A stretch of DNA of 64,000 bases from Chitinophaga sp. H8 (GCF_040567655.1 NZ_JBEXAC010000002.1:434001-498000); one strand, 5' to 3'. Shown: positions 17,755 to 27,612, numbered from the stretch's first letter. Numbers and translations: made by a program. The notes: generated by a model not told the origin, from the letters alone.

Positions 17755-20700
17755 TTATGGATTTAGATTGAGATAATTGATGGATATAATGGACTGGCAA
17801 AGCGTATTGACCGCATCGGCATAATTGCTCCGTATTGCAATAGCCTGGTTCATCAGCATTACCCAGTCCAGGTAATTGATTTCGCCACCCAGGAACTGCT
17901 TCTGCGCTGTAGCAACGATGGTAGCTGCATTTTTCAGCCCGGTGGTTTCAAAATACCTGACAATAGCTATATTGTTATCATAGGCGGAAAGCAGTTCCTC
18001 GTATTTACTCTTCAATGCGGCCGTTTCGGCTGCAAGCCGACCTTCTGCAATATTTTCAGCTATACGGGATGCTTTCACCCTGGCTTTTTGCGCCTGCGCA
18101 AAAACAGGAATGCCAATGCCAATCTGTACGGAATGGAACCGGTTAGCCGTGCCATAGGAATTATTGTCGGGACCTGTGCCTTTAAAACTGTTGTTGTTAT
18201 AACCCAGCATCAGATCAGGCAATAGTTTTGCCCGTTCAGCTTTGGTCTGTGCTATCGCAATAGCTTGCTGTTGTTTTAATATTTGCAATAAAGGATGATC
18301 GTTGCCGGAATTAGAAGATAAAACAGGTATTTTACTGTCATCTGCCGGTTGCATAGGGGTATCTGTGTTCAACAGGAACCTCAAACGGATGCCCATTGTA
18401 TTCAGCTCCTGCCTTACCTGCTGCAACTGTATGGCGATAGCTGCTTTCTGGCTTTCTGCAATTGTTTTTTCCAATATATTGCTTTCGCCATTTTGCAAGC
18501 GCAGTTTTGCCTTTTCATAAAATCCACTGTACAAACTATCTGCCCCAAGCAGTAATGCTTCTTTCTTTTCCCAATAAAGGAGGGTGAAAAATGTTTGGGT
18601 TACGGCTTTTTTCAACTCATATTCTTTCAGTGAAATATTCAGCAGGCTCTGCTTGTATTCTTCTTCAAGAACCCTGTTTTGTTTTTGGTAAACAGAAGGA
18701 AATGCAAAACTCTGCGACACGCCAAACCGGGTGTCATTATACGCACTGTTGATCTGACCGAAATCAGCCGTAACCGCCATTTGAGGGATATTGGCACCCG
18801 ATTTTACCAGGGCTTTACTATATTCCGAAACCAGTTTTTCATTTTTTACCTGGAGGTTGTTCTTTATGGCAATATGGATCGCCTCATCTAAGCTAACCGG
18901 TGTCTGTGCGCTTACTGTTCCGGCAGATAGCAAGCCGATGAACAGTATAACGACCGCTTTGTTTTTGATTTTGATGCCTTTTTCAAACAGGATATACAAT
19001 AGCGGAAGCACAAACAAAGTAAGCAGCGTAGCAATCAGTAATCCGCCGATTACAACTGTTGCCAGCGGACGCTGCACTTCGGCTCCTGCTCCGTTGCTCA
19101 AAGCCATCGGCAAAAAGCCCAGTGATGCAACGCTTGCGGTCATCAGGATGGGACGTAACCTGATTTTAGTGCCATAAACCACGATGCGGGAAATGTTGGT
19201 CAAACCTGCGTTTTTAATGCGTTTGAACTCCGAAATAAGTACAATCCCGTTCAGTACTGCCACACCAAACAGGGCAATAAACCCAACACCGGCACTAATG
19301 CTGAACGGCATACCACGGGCAGCCAGTAGCAATACACCACCGATAATGGACAGAGGAATGGCTGTATAGATAAGCAGGCTCTCTTTAACAGACCTGAAAG
19401 CAAAGAAAAGCAGGATGAAAATCAGCACCAATGCCACCGGAACAGCAATCATCAGCCGCTCTTTGGCCTGGTTCAGATTTTCAAAAGAACCTCCATAAGT
19501 AATGTGATACCCTACGGGCAATTTTACTTGTTGCGCTACTTTTTGCTGAAGTTCTTTCACGATACTCTGCACATCCCGGCCTTTGACATTGAAACCGACT
19601 ATGATACGGCGCTGGGCATTTTCACGCTGTATCTGGTTAGGCCCTTCCTTGATCTGTACATCGGCCAGTTGCGAAAGTGGTATTTGGTTGCCCTGGGCGG
19701 TAGGTATCAGCAAACGTTTTACATCTTCCAGTCGCTTGCGGTCATTGGCATCCAGTCGAACCACCAGATCAAAACGTTTTTCACCTTCAAAAACCAGCCC
19801 GCTGCTTTGCCCGGCAAATGCCGTGTTTACTATATTGTTGATGTCGGCAATGGACAAATGATACTGTGCAATAAGCGGCCGGTTGTATTGAATAATTACC
19901 TGCGGCATTCCTGTAACCGGTTCCACATAAAGGTTTTCCGCTCCTTGTACGGTATTCACCACTTTTCCCAACTGTGCTGCTGTAGCAGCCAGTGTATCCA
20001 GGTTCTCCCCATAAATCTTTAATACCACATCCTGCCTGGCACCGGTCATTAGTTCATTAAAACGCATCTGCACCGGGTACTGAAAACCTGCGGTGATGCC
20101 CGGAACATCCTGTAGCACCTTACTCATTTTTTCTGCCAGTTCGGGAAATGTCTTTGCGGAAGTCCATTCCTTTTTGTCTTTCAGGATCACCATCATATCA
20201 CTGGCTTCCATTGGCATAGGGTCGGTAGGTACTTCACCGCTGCCAATCTTGGTAACCACTTTTATTACTTCCGGGAACTTTGTCTTTAAAAGGTGTGCGG
20301 CTTTCTGCGTATGCTCGATTGTTGTGTTCAAATTGCTGCCGGTAAGCACACGGGTATCTACGGCAAAATCACCCTCTTCCAGGGAGGGAATAAACTCGCC
20401 ACCCAAACGGGAAAGAATAAAAACTGAAACAATGAAAAGTACTGCAACCAATGAAAGGATAAGTTTGGGCAGCCGCAATGCCCGGAGTAACATCTTTTGA
20501 TAAAATGCTTCAATGGCCGCCATCATCCGGTCGGAATAGTTCACTTTTGTACTGCTTTTTCTTTTCAGTACCAGCGAGCTCATCATTGGAATATAGGTAA
20601 GTGATAGTAAAAATGCACCCAATAAGGCAAAGGCCACGGTTTGCGCCATCGGCTTGAACATCTTGCCCTCTATGCCCTGTAAGGAAAGAATAGGCAGATA

Positions 20701-22086
20701 AACAATAAGGATGATGATCTGCCCGAACACGGCGCTGTTCATCATTTTACCGGCGGCAGTGGTAACGGTTCCGTTCATTTCTTCTTTGGAAATGCCACCT
20801 ATCTGTCGGAAATGTTTATTATGTGCTATCTGGTGCATTACCGCTTCCACGATGATTACCGCGCCATCGATGATCAGGCCGAAATCCAGCGCACCGAGGC
20901 TCATCAGATTACCGCTTACGCCAAACAGGTTCATCATACAGATGGCAAATAGCATAGCCAACGGAATAACCGATGCAACCAATAAACCCGCACGGATATT
21001 TCCAAGAAATATCACCAGCACAAACACAACAATGAGCGCACCCTCCATCAGGTTATGCTCAACGGTTCCGATAGCATTGTTGACCATCTTTGTGCGGTCA
21101 AGGAACGGTTCGATCACCACACCCTGGGGCAGTGTCTTTTGAATTTGGGCGATGCGTTCTTTTACGTTTTTAATGACCTGGCTGCTGTTTTCGCCTTTCA
21201 GCATCATCACCACGGCACCGGCCACTTCGCCCTCGTCATTATAGCACACAGCGCCGTAACGGGTGGCATAGCCCATTTTTACAGCAGCAACGTCACGAAT
21301 AAAAAGTGGTGGCTGATCGGGTCTGTTTGTAATGGCTATGTTCTGAATATCTTCAATAGTGCCTATCAGCCCTTCACTACGGATATACAGGACGGTGGGG
21401 CCTTTTTCGATGTAAGCGCCTCCCGTATTCTGGTTGTTGGCTTCCAGTGAAGCAAACACATCTTTGATGCTGATGCCGTGGGCGTGTAATTTGTCGGCGT
21501 TTACGGCTATTTCATATTGCTTCAGCTTGCCGCCAAAACTGCTGACTTCGGCTACGCCTTTTACGCCCAATAACTGGCGGCGCACAATCCAGTCCTGAAT
21601 GGTACGCAGTTCGGTGATGTCGTATTTTTTTTCAAAACCTTTTTTCGGACGTACCACATATTGATATATTTCTCCCAATCCCGTTGATATGGGGCCTAAT
21701 GCCGGTGTACCGATGCCTGGGGGGATTTGGCTTTGCACCTGTTGCAGACGTTCCGCCACCTGCTGCCTTGCCCAATAAATATCAATACCATCTTCAAAAA
21801 CAATGGTTACCAGCGAAAGCCCGAACCGGGAAAAGCTGCGGATCTCCTTTAAGCCGGAAATATTGCTGTTTGCCTGTTCGATGGGAAAGGTTACCAGTCT
21901 TTCAATATCAGTGGCTCCGAAAGAAGGAGCAATGGTGATGACCTGCACCTGGTTATTGGTAATATCCGGCACAGCATCAATAGGTAATCTGGTGGTTTGA
22001 TAAGCACCTATGACTATCAGGGCGATTACCAATAGCCCTACAATGAGTTTGTTCCTTACGGAAAACTCAATAATTCTATTTAGCAT
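17755..22086 (-). CDS. czcA: Heavy-metal RND pump fused to a TolC-like outer-membrane factor (CzcA-CzcC fusion)
   Basis: 1443 residues from the ATG at 22086 (MLNRIIEF). Residues 1 to about 1040 are a complete HME-RND pump with 12 helices. Helix 4 reads DFGLIIDGAVIIVEA, the D-x5-D-G-A-x4-E pattern of divalent-cation (Co/Zn/Cd) CzcA pumps rather than CusA. The chain then continues without a stop into a hydrophobic segment followed by VSAQTP, a signal-peptide-like element encoded at about 18905-18970. A full TolC/CzcC-type outer-membrane factor of about 380 residues follows. No in-frame ATG or stop was found at the junction. Such fusions occur in Bacteroidota. Cleavage at the inner signal would free the channel. 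Confidence 0.88.
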   Translation of the reverse strand: MLNRIIEFSVRNKLIVGLLVIALIVIGAYQTTRLPIDAVPDITNNQVQVITIAPSFGATDIERLVTFPIEQANSNISGLKEIRSFSRFGLSLVTIVFEDGIDIYWARQQVAERLQQVQSQIPPGIGTPALGPISTGLGEIYQYVVRPKKGFEKKYDITELRTIQDWIVRRQLLGVKGVAEVSSFGGKLKQYEIAVNADKLHAHGISIKDVFASLEANNQNTGGAYIEKGPTVLYIRSEGLIGTIEDIQNIAITNRPDQPPLFIRDVAAVKMGYATRYGAVCYNDEGEVAGAVVMMLKGENSSQVIKNVKERIAQIQKTLPQGVVIEPFLDRTKMVNNAIGTVEHNLMEGALIVVFVLVIFLGNIRAGLLVASVIPLAMLFAICMMNLFGVSGNLMSLGALDFGLIIDGAVIIVEAVMHQIAHNKHFRQIGGISKEEMNGTVTTAAGKMMNSAVFGQIIILIVYLPILSLQGIEGKMFKPMAQTVAFALLGAFLLSLTYIPMMSSLVLKRKSSTKVNYSDRMMAAIEAFYQKMLLRALRLPKLILSLVAVLFIVSVFILSRLGGEFIPSLEEGDFAVDTRVLTGSNLNTTIEHTQKAAHLLKTKFPEVIKVVTKIGSGEVPTDPMPMEASDMMVILKDKKEWTSAKTFPELAEKMSKVLQDVPGITAGFQYPVQMRFNELMTGARQDVVLKIYGENLDTLAATAAQLGKVVNTVQGAENLYVEPVTGMPQVIIQYNRPLIAQYHLSIADINNIVNTAFAGQSSGLVFEGEKRFDLVVRLDANDRKRLEDVKRLLIPTAQGNQIPLSQLADVQIKEGPNQIQRENAQRRIIVGFNVKGRDVQSIVKELQQKVAQQVKLPVGYHITYGGSFENLNQAKERLMIAVPVALVLIFILLFFAFRSVKESLLIYTAIPLSIIGGVLLLAARGMPFSISAGVGFIALFGVAVLNGIVLISEFKRIKNAGLTNISRIVVYGTKIRLRPILMTASVASLGFLPMALSNGAGAEVQRPLATVVIGGLLIATLLTLFVLPLLYILFEKGIKIKNKAVVILFIGLLSAGTVSAQTPVSLDEAIHIAIKNNLQVKNEKLVSEYSKALVKSGANIPQMAVTADFGQINSAYNDTRFGVSQSFAFPSVYQKQNRVLEEEYKQSLLNISLKEYELKKAVTQTFFTLLYWEKKEALLLGADSLYSGFYEKAKLRLQNGESNILEKTIAESQKAAIAIQLQQVRQELNTMGIRLRFLLNTDTPMQPADDSKIPVLSSNSGNDHPLLQILKQQQAIAIAQTKAERAKLLPDLMLGYNNNSFKGTGPDNNSYGTANRFHSVQIGIGIPVFAQAQKARVKASRIAENIAEGRLAAETAALKSKYEELLSAYDNNIAIVRYFETTGLKNAATIVATAQKQFLGGEINYLDWVMLMNQAIAIRSNYADAVNTLCQSIISINYLNLNP

Positions 22087-22367
22087 AAATTTCTTCTGGA
22101 ATTTGTTAACGATAATTTGGCTCACAGAAGAATACCTGCGCAATGATTAGCCGCACATCGGAACAATAGTATGTAGCAAGATTATTTAGCCCCTTGCAGA
22201 AAGTATAGACAATCTAAAAGAGACAAAACATCAGTTACAGTTCACAATACTACTTTGAGATAGTATTGCAAACAGAATGGCTATCTTATTCAACATAAGA
22301 ATAGCGTCCAGACTATTGTTGTAGTGCTGTTAAATCAAAACAGGAACGTTCTGTGAGAAAAAAAACA

Positions 22368-22751
22368 TTAACAGGCTCTCGGAGGCTGCCAGATAGAATT
22401 TTGGTAGTTGAAAGAATACGCTGTTGAATTGTATAAAAGCGGTTTTTCTTTCTTATTGTAAAAAGGAGGGACTATTTGAAAATGTGTAGATACAGATGGA
22501 ATAACAAAGGTGACTAAAGAGGTGTGTGCAACCATTTTAAAAGGCAATTGCATATCCCGGTCATAATCGGCATCATGTGGACTGCCGTGCATATAGTGCA
22601 TATCCAGGAAGGCCAAAACAGAAATAGAAGGATCTTGCGCACGATGCTCCATAAAATGCTCTATCAGCACAGGCAACTTCCACACCTCTTTGAAAGGTGT
22701 AAAAGCAGTCAGATAGACTGATAAAAAAAATATGGCTATCATCTTCCTCAT
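22368..22751 (-). CDS. Small secreted His-containing protein preceding the Czc operon
   Basis: 127 residues. An N-terminal signal-like segment (RKMIAIFFLSVYLTAFTPF) is followed by a conserved-looking core LDMHYMHGSPHDADYDRDMQLPFK, which has five Asp and three His close together, a plausible metal site. No other domain is recognised. Proteins of this look commonly precede metal RND operons in Bacteroidota as far as I recall, but no function is known to me. A -7 box TACCTTTG lies only 5 bases before the ATG. The gap to czcA is 281 bases, so co-transcription is possible but not certain. Confidence 0.65.
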   Translation of the reverse strand: MRKMIAIFFLSVYLTAFTPFKEVWKLPVLIEHFMEHRAQDPSISVLAFLDMHYMHGSPHDADYDRDMQLPFKMVAHTSLVTFVIPSVSTHFQIVPPFYNKKEKPLLYNSTAYSFNYQNSIWQPPRAC

Positions 22752-22756
22752 TGAAG

Positions 22757-22764
22757 CAAAGGTA
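22757..22764 (-). promoter_or_regulatory. Bacteroidota -7 box of the metal-efflux operon
   Basis: On the minus strand the sequence TACCTTTG matches the TAnnTTTG consensus exactly and stands 5 bases before the start codon at 22751. The transcript would start at or within a few bases of the ATG and so be leaderless or nearly so. Confidence 0.6.
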
Positions 22765-22935
22765 CTTAAAAATATAATGCTATTTACTGGTATATGCTAT
22801 TTTAAATTGTTCAAAATAAATTCAATATATGTAGCCATTTTATATGCCATAACAGAAAAAATTGGAACTATAAACACTGGTGGAAAACCCAAAATTTGCT
22901 ATTTTTGTTAAACAATATGAATTGAATTAATGAAA

Positions 22936-22961
22936 AAATCATTCCAAAATAGGAATGATTT
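22936..22961 (-). terminator. Intrinsic terminator after rteC copy 2
   Basis: A perfect 10-bp stem (AAATCATTCC at 22936-22945, GGAATGATTT at 22952-22961) with a 6-base loop. Read on the minus strand it ends in a T-run, 28 bases after the rteC copy 2 stop. Confidence 0.8.
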
Positions 22962-22988
22962 GGGAGATATTACTTTTGGTGACTGGTC

Positions 22989-23816
22989 CTACTTTTCGTC
23001 CTGTTCATCCATTTTCTTTAAAAGCCCGTCCCGGAGTTCATCAAGAAATTTTGTCCGGTTTATTTTTCGGGTTCGCAATTCCAAAAACGTTTGATAGAAA
23101 TTGCCTAATTCGATATTAAACGTATTCTCAAAATATTGCGCTATCAGTCTTATATCGCTATTGCCGTTATCGAAAACGCCTTGACAATTCAGTGCATAAA
23201 TTAGCTCTATCATGGCGGTTTTACTTCCCGTCCAATTCAGCTTTTGCGTGGCTACTGATTTACTGTCTTGGGTTTTGCTGTACAGTTGGTCTTCGATATA
23301 CACCTGTATCAAGTCGTTGGCGATTATCTTGGCAACCTTATAGTCATGTGAAGTGGAAAAGGTTTGGTCAGATTGAAAGTAATAAGTGTCCAGCCATAAC
23401 TTAATATCGTGCTTACCCCGCACAAAAAAATTTTCATCAAGAAAGGAATTATTGCTACGATAGTACTTATAGAAATCGAGGTTATTATCAAAGAACCTCT
23501 TTAATTTTTTGAGTTCTTTGTTGAGGTATTTTCTTATAGATTTCGTTCCATAGGGTTTTCTTGCCTCAATTTTATAGATGGCATTGTAATAAATGAGTTG
23601 AGCGATAATGGCTGGTTTCTGATATTTGAAAAAATGTATTTCTTCCTGCTCGTTTTCAAATCCAGTTTTCAATACATATTCTTTCAGTTCAGTAGTCTTG
23701 CTTAAAATGAGTTCAATTGCTTTCTCATAGGAAGCTAAGACATTTCCCTGCTCGTATGCCAATTCTTTTATTTCTTCATCTAATTCATCTGATATTTTCT
23801 TAAAATATTCTGTCAT
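22989..23816 (-). CDS. rteC: RteC-domain regulator, copy 2
   Basis: 275 residues, same length and direction as the copy at 8708-9535. Residues from about 105 to the end are nearly identical to copy 1 (for example NWTGSKTAMIELIYAL, YFENTFNI, LRDGLLKKMDEQDEK), whereas residues 1-60 are unrelated in detail. Many third-position changes separate the genes, so the duplication is not recent and both appear to be under selection. It ends in its own terminator. The two copies bracket the whole metal/redox cargo (9.6-22.8 kb). Presumed regulator of element functions. Confidence 0.85.
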   Translation of the reverse strand: MTEYFKKISDELDEEIKELAYEQGNVLASYEKAIELILSKTTELKEYVLKTGFENEQEEIHFFKYQKPAIIAQLIYYNAIYKIEARKPYGTKSIRKYLNKELKKLKRFFDNNLDFYKYYRSNNSFLDENFFVRGKHDIKLWLDTYYFQSDQTFSTSHDYKVAKIIANDLIQVYIEDQLYSKTQDSKSVATQKLNWTGSKTAMIELIYALNCQGVFDNGNSDIRLIAQYFENTFNIELGNFYQTFLELRTRKINRTKFLDELRDGLLKKMDEQDEK

Positions 23817-23844
23817 TCAAATTATCACTTTTGTAATTAATTGA

Positions 23845-23952
23845 TTACCCCAGAATAACTCTTAAATACTTGCTTAATTTATCCGGTTGTGTAACAATTA
23901 TTTTTGCTTGAATTTTTGGTTTAAAAAAGTCATTTATTGCTCTTTTGACGTT
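23845..23952 (-). pseudogene. Possible gene remnant (C-terminal fragment)
   Basis: A 35-codon open stretch ending in TAA, just upstream of rteC copy 2, encodes a protein-like tail (…FFKPKIQAKIIVTQPDKL…YLRVILG). It has no start codon, and a stop lies directly before it. It may be the surviving 3' end of a gene broken when the cargo was joined. Not recognised; could be chance. Confidence 0.25.
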
Positions 23953-24049
23953 TTATCTCAAAGGGGTTCTACAACCTCAATCCCCAAAGAATTAAGTTTA
24001 CTTTCTCTATGTGTTTATATGTCCACCCCATAAAACATCTTTCATTTGT

Positions 24050-24499
24050 TTACATATAAATTACTGTTACGTCAATTGTCTTGTCTGCGTTCAATTCAAA
24101 ACTTGCTTTGGAAAAATTAGGCCTGTTTCGTAAACCTATTGACTGATAATTGGAAAATCCAATTCCCTCTTTGGGTAAAAGCAAACCTTTATCAATCTTT
24201 CCGTTATTGTTTTCATCGTGTAAAATATTTACGGCATATCTCCCTTGGGGCAGGCTTTTAAAAGTAATTTCAGATTTGCCATTTACAATTTTCGCTTTCT
24301 CTAATCGGTAATATTTTTTGTAATCTTCATCGGGGATTGAATTATCTTTGTTATAGAGGGCGAATTGAACAACACCCTTTGAATTTCGTAAATTTTCTAC
24401 CTTAACGGTCAAGGTGTAGGTTTCTGCCTGATTTTCCGAAAATGAACAGAGAAAAAAACATAACCCAACTGTCAGTATAATAAAAATTGTTGCTTTCAT
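24050..24499 (-). CDS. DUF2141 secreted protein
   Basis: 149 residues with a signal peptide (cut around residue 25) and a single beta-sandwich DUF2141 domain. The markers are LTVKVENLRNSKGVVQFALYN, the FKSLPQGRYAVNILHDENNNGKID turn, with its Asp/Asn-rich loop that may bind Ca2+, and the GIGFSN stretch. It is the last gene of the TetR-controlled efflux operon, 3 bases after the RND pump stop. Function unknown in the family; periplasmic or surface location is predicted. Confidence 0.82.
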   Translation of the reverse strand: MKATIFIILTVGLCFFLCSFSENQAETYTLTVKVENLRNSKGVVQFALYNKDNSIPDEDYKKYYRLEKAKIVNGKSEITFKSLPQGRYAVNILHDENNNGKIDKGLLLPKEGIGFSNYQSIGLRNRPNFSKASFELNADKTIDVTVIYM

Positions 24500-24502
24500 T
24501 TA

Positions 24503-27500
24503 TTATTGTTTTTTATTTGAACCCAATTTTTCTTTCATTCTATCTACTCCGTAGTACACCATTGGCACTAAATAAACCGTCAATGCTAATGAAGAAAGCA
24601 AACCGCCAATGATTACCCACGCCAAACCGTTTTTCCATTCGGCTGCTGTTCCGCTGGCTAATGCTATGGGCAACATTCCTATTGCCATTGATAAAGTCGT
24701 CATCAAAATGGGTCGCATACGTTCTTTTCCTGCGGTAATCAATGCTTCCTGATAATGTTTTCCTTCTGCCTTCAAATGGTTGGTAAAGTCCACAATCAAG
24801 ATGGAATTTTTTGTTACCAATCCCATTAGCATAATCAAGCCGAGCAAAGCAAATAAGCTCAAATTGCTTAACGATAAATTCAAGGCTAAAAATGCTCCGA
24901 TTGCTGCAACGGGTATGGCAAACAGGGCAACAAAAGGATAAATGTAACTGTCGTATAAGGCTACCATAATCAAATAAATCAGTAAGAATGAAATCAGCAA
25001 TACCGAACCCAAAGCCCCGAAACTGTCGTTTTGCCGTTTAATATCGCTTCCCCAAGTCATTTGTATGCCGTTGGGTAAAGGATTGTTTTTGAGATATGCC
25101 ACTACATCGTCTGCTACTGTTCCCGAAGGTCTGCCGAGTGCATCGGAAGTTAATGTAACGGCAGGTTGCCGGTCTTTTCGTTCTAAAAGCGAAGGCGAAT
25201 TATCTCTTTCAATAGTTGCAAACTGTGAAACTTCAATCGGAATGCCCATTGGATTTATAATGTTGAGTTGGTTTACATCATCATAATTTTTACGGCTGAA
25301 TTTATCCAACCAAATCCGTACAGGATATTCTGTTCCGTTTTCCGTTAAAGTGGCATCGTCATTTCCTGTAAAAGCGGTACGCAAATTCATTCCCACATAA
25401 GCCGTGTTCAATCCTAAACGCTGCATTTTGTCTTTGTCAGGAATGACTTTTAATTCAGGGCTTCCTGCTTCTACCGAAAGCCGCACATTATCTGCTCCGG
25501 GTATTTTTTCAATAACTGTTTTTAAGTCATTACCTGTCTGCATTACCTGGTCTAAGTCGCTTCCGCTTAATGTAATTTCTATCGGTGCAGAACGTGGAAT
25601 TAAGCCTAATGCTATCATTGAAAAATTGATGCCTGAATATTCTTTTTGCAAATCAGTTCGCAATTTCCGCATAAAGGTTTCGGTAGAGAGATTATTTGTT
25701 TCTTTCCTGGATTTTAGCTGAATAGTAAATTCAGTTTTATTGGCAGAACCAACTCCCAAACTTCCGATACCTGTGCTTGGTCCGCCTACATTGCTGAAAA
25801 CAGTTGAAACTTCGGGTTGCTTCAGAATATAGTTTTCTATTTTTTCTGAAACCAAATTGTTTTGCTGAATGGAAGTACTTTTATCAAACTCTAATGCCAA
25901 ACGGAATTTCCCTTGGTCGCCTGTGGAAATGAGTTCCTTTCCAATAATTCCCTGCTTCATCATTGCTACCGTTCCTACGAACAGCAACAAAACAAATCCT
26001 GTAAAAATGAGTTTGTGATGTAAAACCCAATTCAATGTTCTGCCATACCAATTGATGAATTGGTCTAACTGATGTTCAAACCAAAGCAAAAAACGATTAA
26101 AGAAATTAGTCGGTTGCAAATCTTCTTTTTTCCCGATGCGTGAAGCCAGCCAAGGCGTTAAAGTAAACCCGACCAATAAACTTGTAAGCGTAGAAGTGAT
26201 AACTACTACCGAAAACTGTTTGAGCATATCGGCAACAAAAACCTGTAAGAACAAAATCGGCAAGAACACCACCACATCAACCAATGTAATAGACAATGCC
26301 GAAAAACCGATTTCCATTCTTCCGTCCATAGCTGCCGTTCTTTTTTCTTTACCCATATCCAAATGGCGTTGGATATTTTCTAAAACTACGGTAGCATCGT
26401 CCACCAAAATGCCGATGATTAAAGACATCGCCAGCAAAGTCATCAGATTGAGCGTATAGCCCCAAAGCCACATCACGGCAAAAGCGGTAATTAAGGAAGT
26501 CGGAATGGCAACTAAAACAATCAGTGAGTTTCTGAAACTTCGCAGAAACAGCAACATTACCAACGACACTAAAATCACGGCTAAAATCAAGTCAAACACC
26601 ACCGAGTTAACGGCTGCAATGGTGTTATCGGTGCTATCGTCCGTAACTACAAATTTTACATCTGCATTGGCATTTTGTTTTTCAATGGACTGAAATTTTT
26701 CCCTAATCAGTTTTGAAACATCAACGGCATTGGCATCGCCTTGTTTCTTTATCATTAAGCCAATACCGTTTTTACTGTTGTAACGGCTATACGAAGTAAT
26801 TTCTTTAATGCCGTCTGTTACTTCCGCAATATCTTTCACATAAACAGGACTGTTTGGAAAAGGCATTGCGACCTGAACATTCTGAATATCATTGATAGTA
26901 TTGAATTTGCCAACTAACCTAACTGAATTATTTTCTGTATCGGTTTGTAATTTTCCCGCAGGTAAATCAATACCTGAACGATTGACGGCTTCCACTACCT
27001 GGTACAAAGAAATTTTATAGAGCTTCAATTTTTCTTTATCCACCTTGATTTGAATTTCCCGTTCTTCTCCGCCTAAAATGGCAATCTCTGCTACTCCTTT
27101 TAGTTGTTGGATTTGTGGCAGGTAATCGTCTTTCATTTTTTGGTAAAAGTCAGTCGGCTCTAAATTGCTTGTTGCACTTACCGACATTATCGGCAAATCA
27201 TTAGGCGATACTTTGCTCATTACAGGGTTTTGAATATCGTTAGGCAAGTCCTTTCGGATATTGTCAATGTAGCGTTGAGCGTCCTGCATTGTTTTGTCCA
27301 AATCCGTTCCGTATTTCAGATTGGCTATGATGATTGAAGCATTGGGTAATGATTTGGTAAGCAAATAATCTACGCCCTCCAGATTAGAAAGTGCATCTTC
27401 AATTTTTCGGGAAACGGAAGTTTCCACTTCGTTGGGTTCTGCACCGGGATAAACGGTTTTGATAACCACAACAGGCTGATTAAAATCGGGCATCAGTTCA

Positions 27501-27601
27501 TAGCTCAAATTCTTGTAGCCGATAATTCCCAACAGGGCAAATACGCTGAAAAGTACGATAATCAGCGAGGGACGTTTGATTGATATTTCTGTAATATTCA
27601 T
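24503..27601 (-). CDS. RND efflux pump permease (AcrB/MexB-like)
   Basis: 1032 residues, full length for the hydrophobe/amphiphile efflux type. N-terminal MNITEISIKRPSLIIVLFSVFALLG helix, two large periplasmic loops, and helix 4 with GILVDDATVVLENI carrying the Asp pair of the proton relay. The C-terminal half repeats the fold and ends in TTLSMAIGMLPIALASGTAAEWKNGL. Proton-driven export of drugs or other toxic compounds through the adaptor and TolC-like partner encoded upstream. Gaps are 11 bases to the adaptor and 3 to DUF2141. The substrate cannot be deduced. Confidence 0.92.
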   Translation of the reverse strand: MNITEISIKRPSLIIVLFSVFALLGIIGYKNLSYELMPDFNQPVVVIKTVYPGAEPNEVETSVSRKIEDALSNLEGVDYLLTKSLPNASIIIANLKYGTDLDKTMQDAQRYIDNIRKDLPNDIQNPVMSKVSPNDLPIMSVSATSNLEPTDFYQKMKDDYLPQIQQLKGVAEIAILGGEEREIQIKVDKEKLKLYKISLYQVVEAVNRSGIDLPAGKLQTDTENNSVRLVGKFNTINDIQNVQVAMPFPNSPVYVKDIAEVTDGIKEITSYSRYNSKNGIGLMIKKQGDANAVDVSKLIREKFQSIEKQNANADVKFVVTDDSTDNTIAAVNSVVFDLILAVILVSLVMLLFLRSFRNSLIVLVAIPTSLITAFAVMWLWGYTLNLMTLLAMSLIIGILVDDATVVLENIQRHLDMGKEKRTAAMDGRMEIGFSALSITLVDVVVFLPILFLQVFVADMLKQFSVVVITSTLTSLLVGFTLTPWLASRIGKKEDLQPTNFFNRFLLWFEHQLDQFINWYGRTLNWVLHHKLIFTGFVLLLFVGTVAMMKQGIIGKELISTGDQGKFRLALEFDKSTSIQQNNLVSEKIENYILKQPEVSTVFSNVGGPSTGIGSLGVGSANKTEFTIQLKSRKETNNLSTETFMRKLRTDLQKEYSGINFSMIALGLIPRSAPIEITLSGSDLDQVMQTGNDLKTVIEKIPGADNVRLSVEAGSPELKVIPDKDKMQRLGLNTAYVGMNLRTAFTGNDDATLTENGTEYPVRIWLDKFSRKNYDDVNQLNIINPMGIPIEVSQFATIERDNSPSLLERKDRQPAVTLTSDALGRPSGTVADDVVAYLKNNPLPNGIQMTWGSDIKRQNDSFGALGSVLLISFLLIYLIMVALYDSYIYPFVALFAIPVAAIGAFLALNLSLSNLSLFALLGLIMLMGLVTKNSILIVDFTNHLKAEGKHYQEALITAGKERMRPILMTTLSMAIGMLPIALASGTAAEWKNGLAWVIIGGLLSSLALTVYLVPMVYYGVDRMKEKLGSNKKQ

Positions 27602-27612
27602 TTTCGCTGATT

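Noticed and set aside
17755..22086. Frameshift or sequencing error joining czcA and czcC
   Set aside because: The frame is continuous through the joint with sensible residues on both sides, and such fusions are known in Bacteroidota; left as a true fusion.
8708..23816. Composite transposon with RteC genes as terminal elements
   Set aside because: RteC is a regulator, not a transposase, and no terminal inverted repeats or target duplications were seen.
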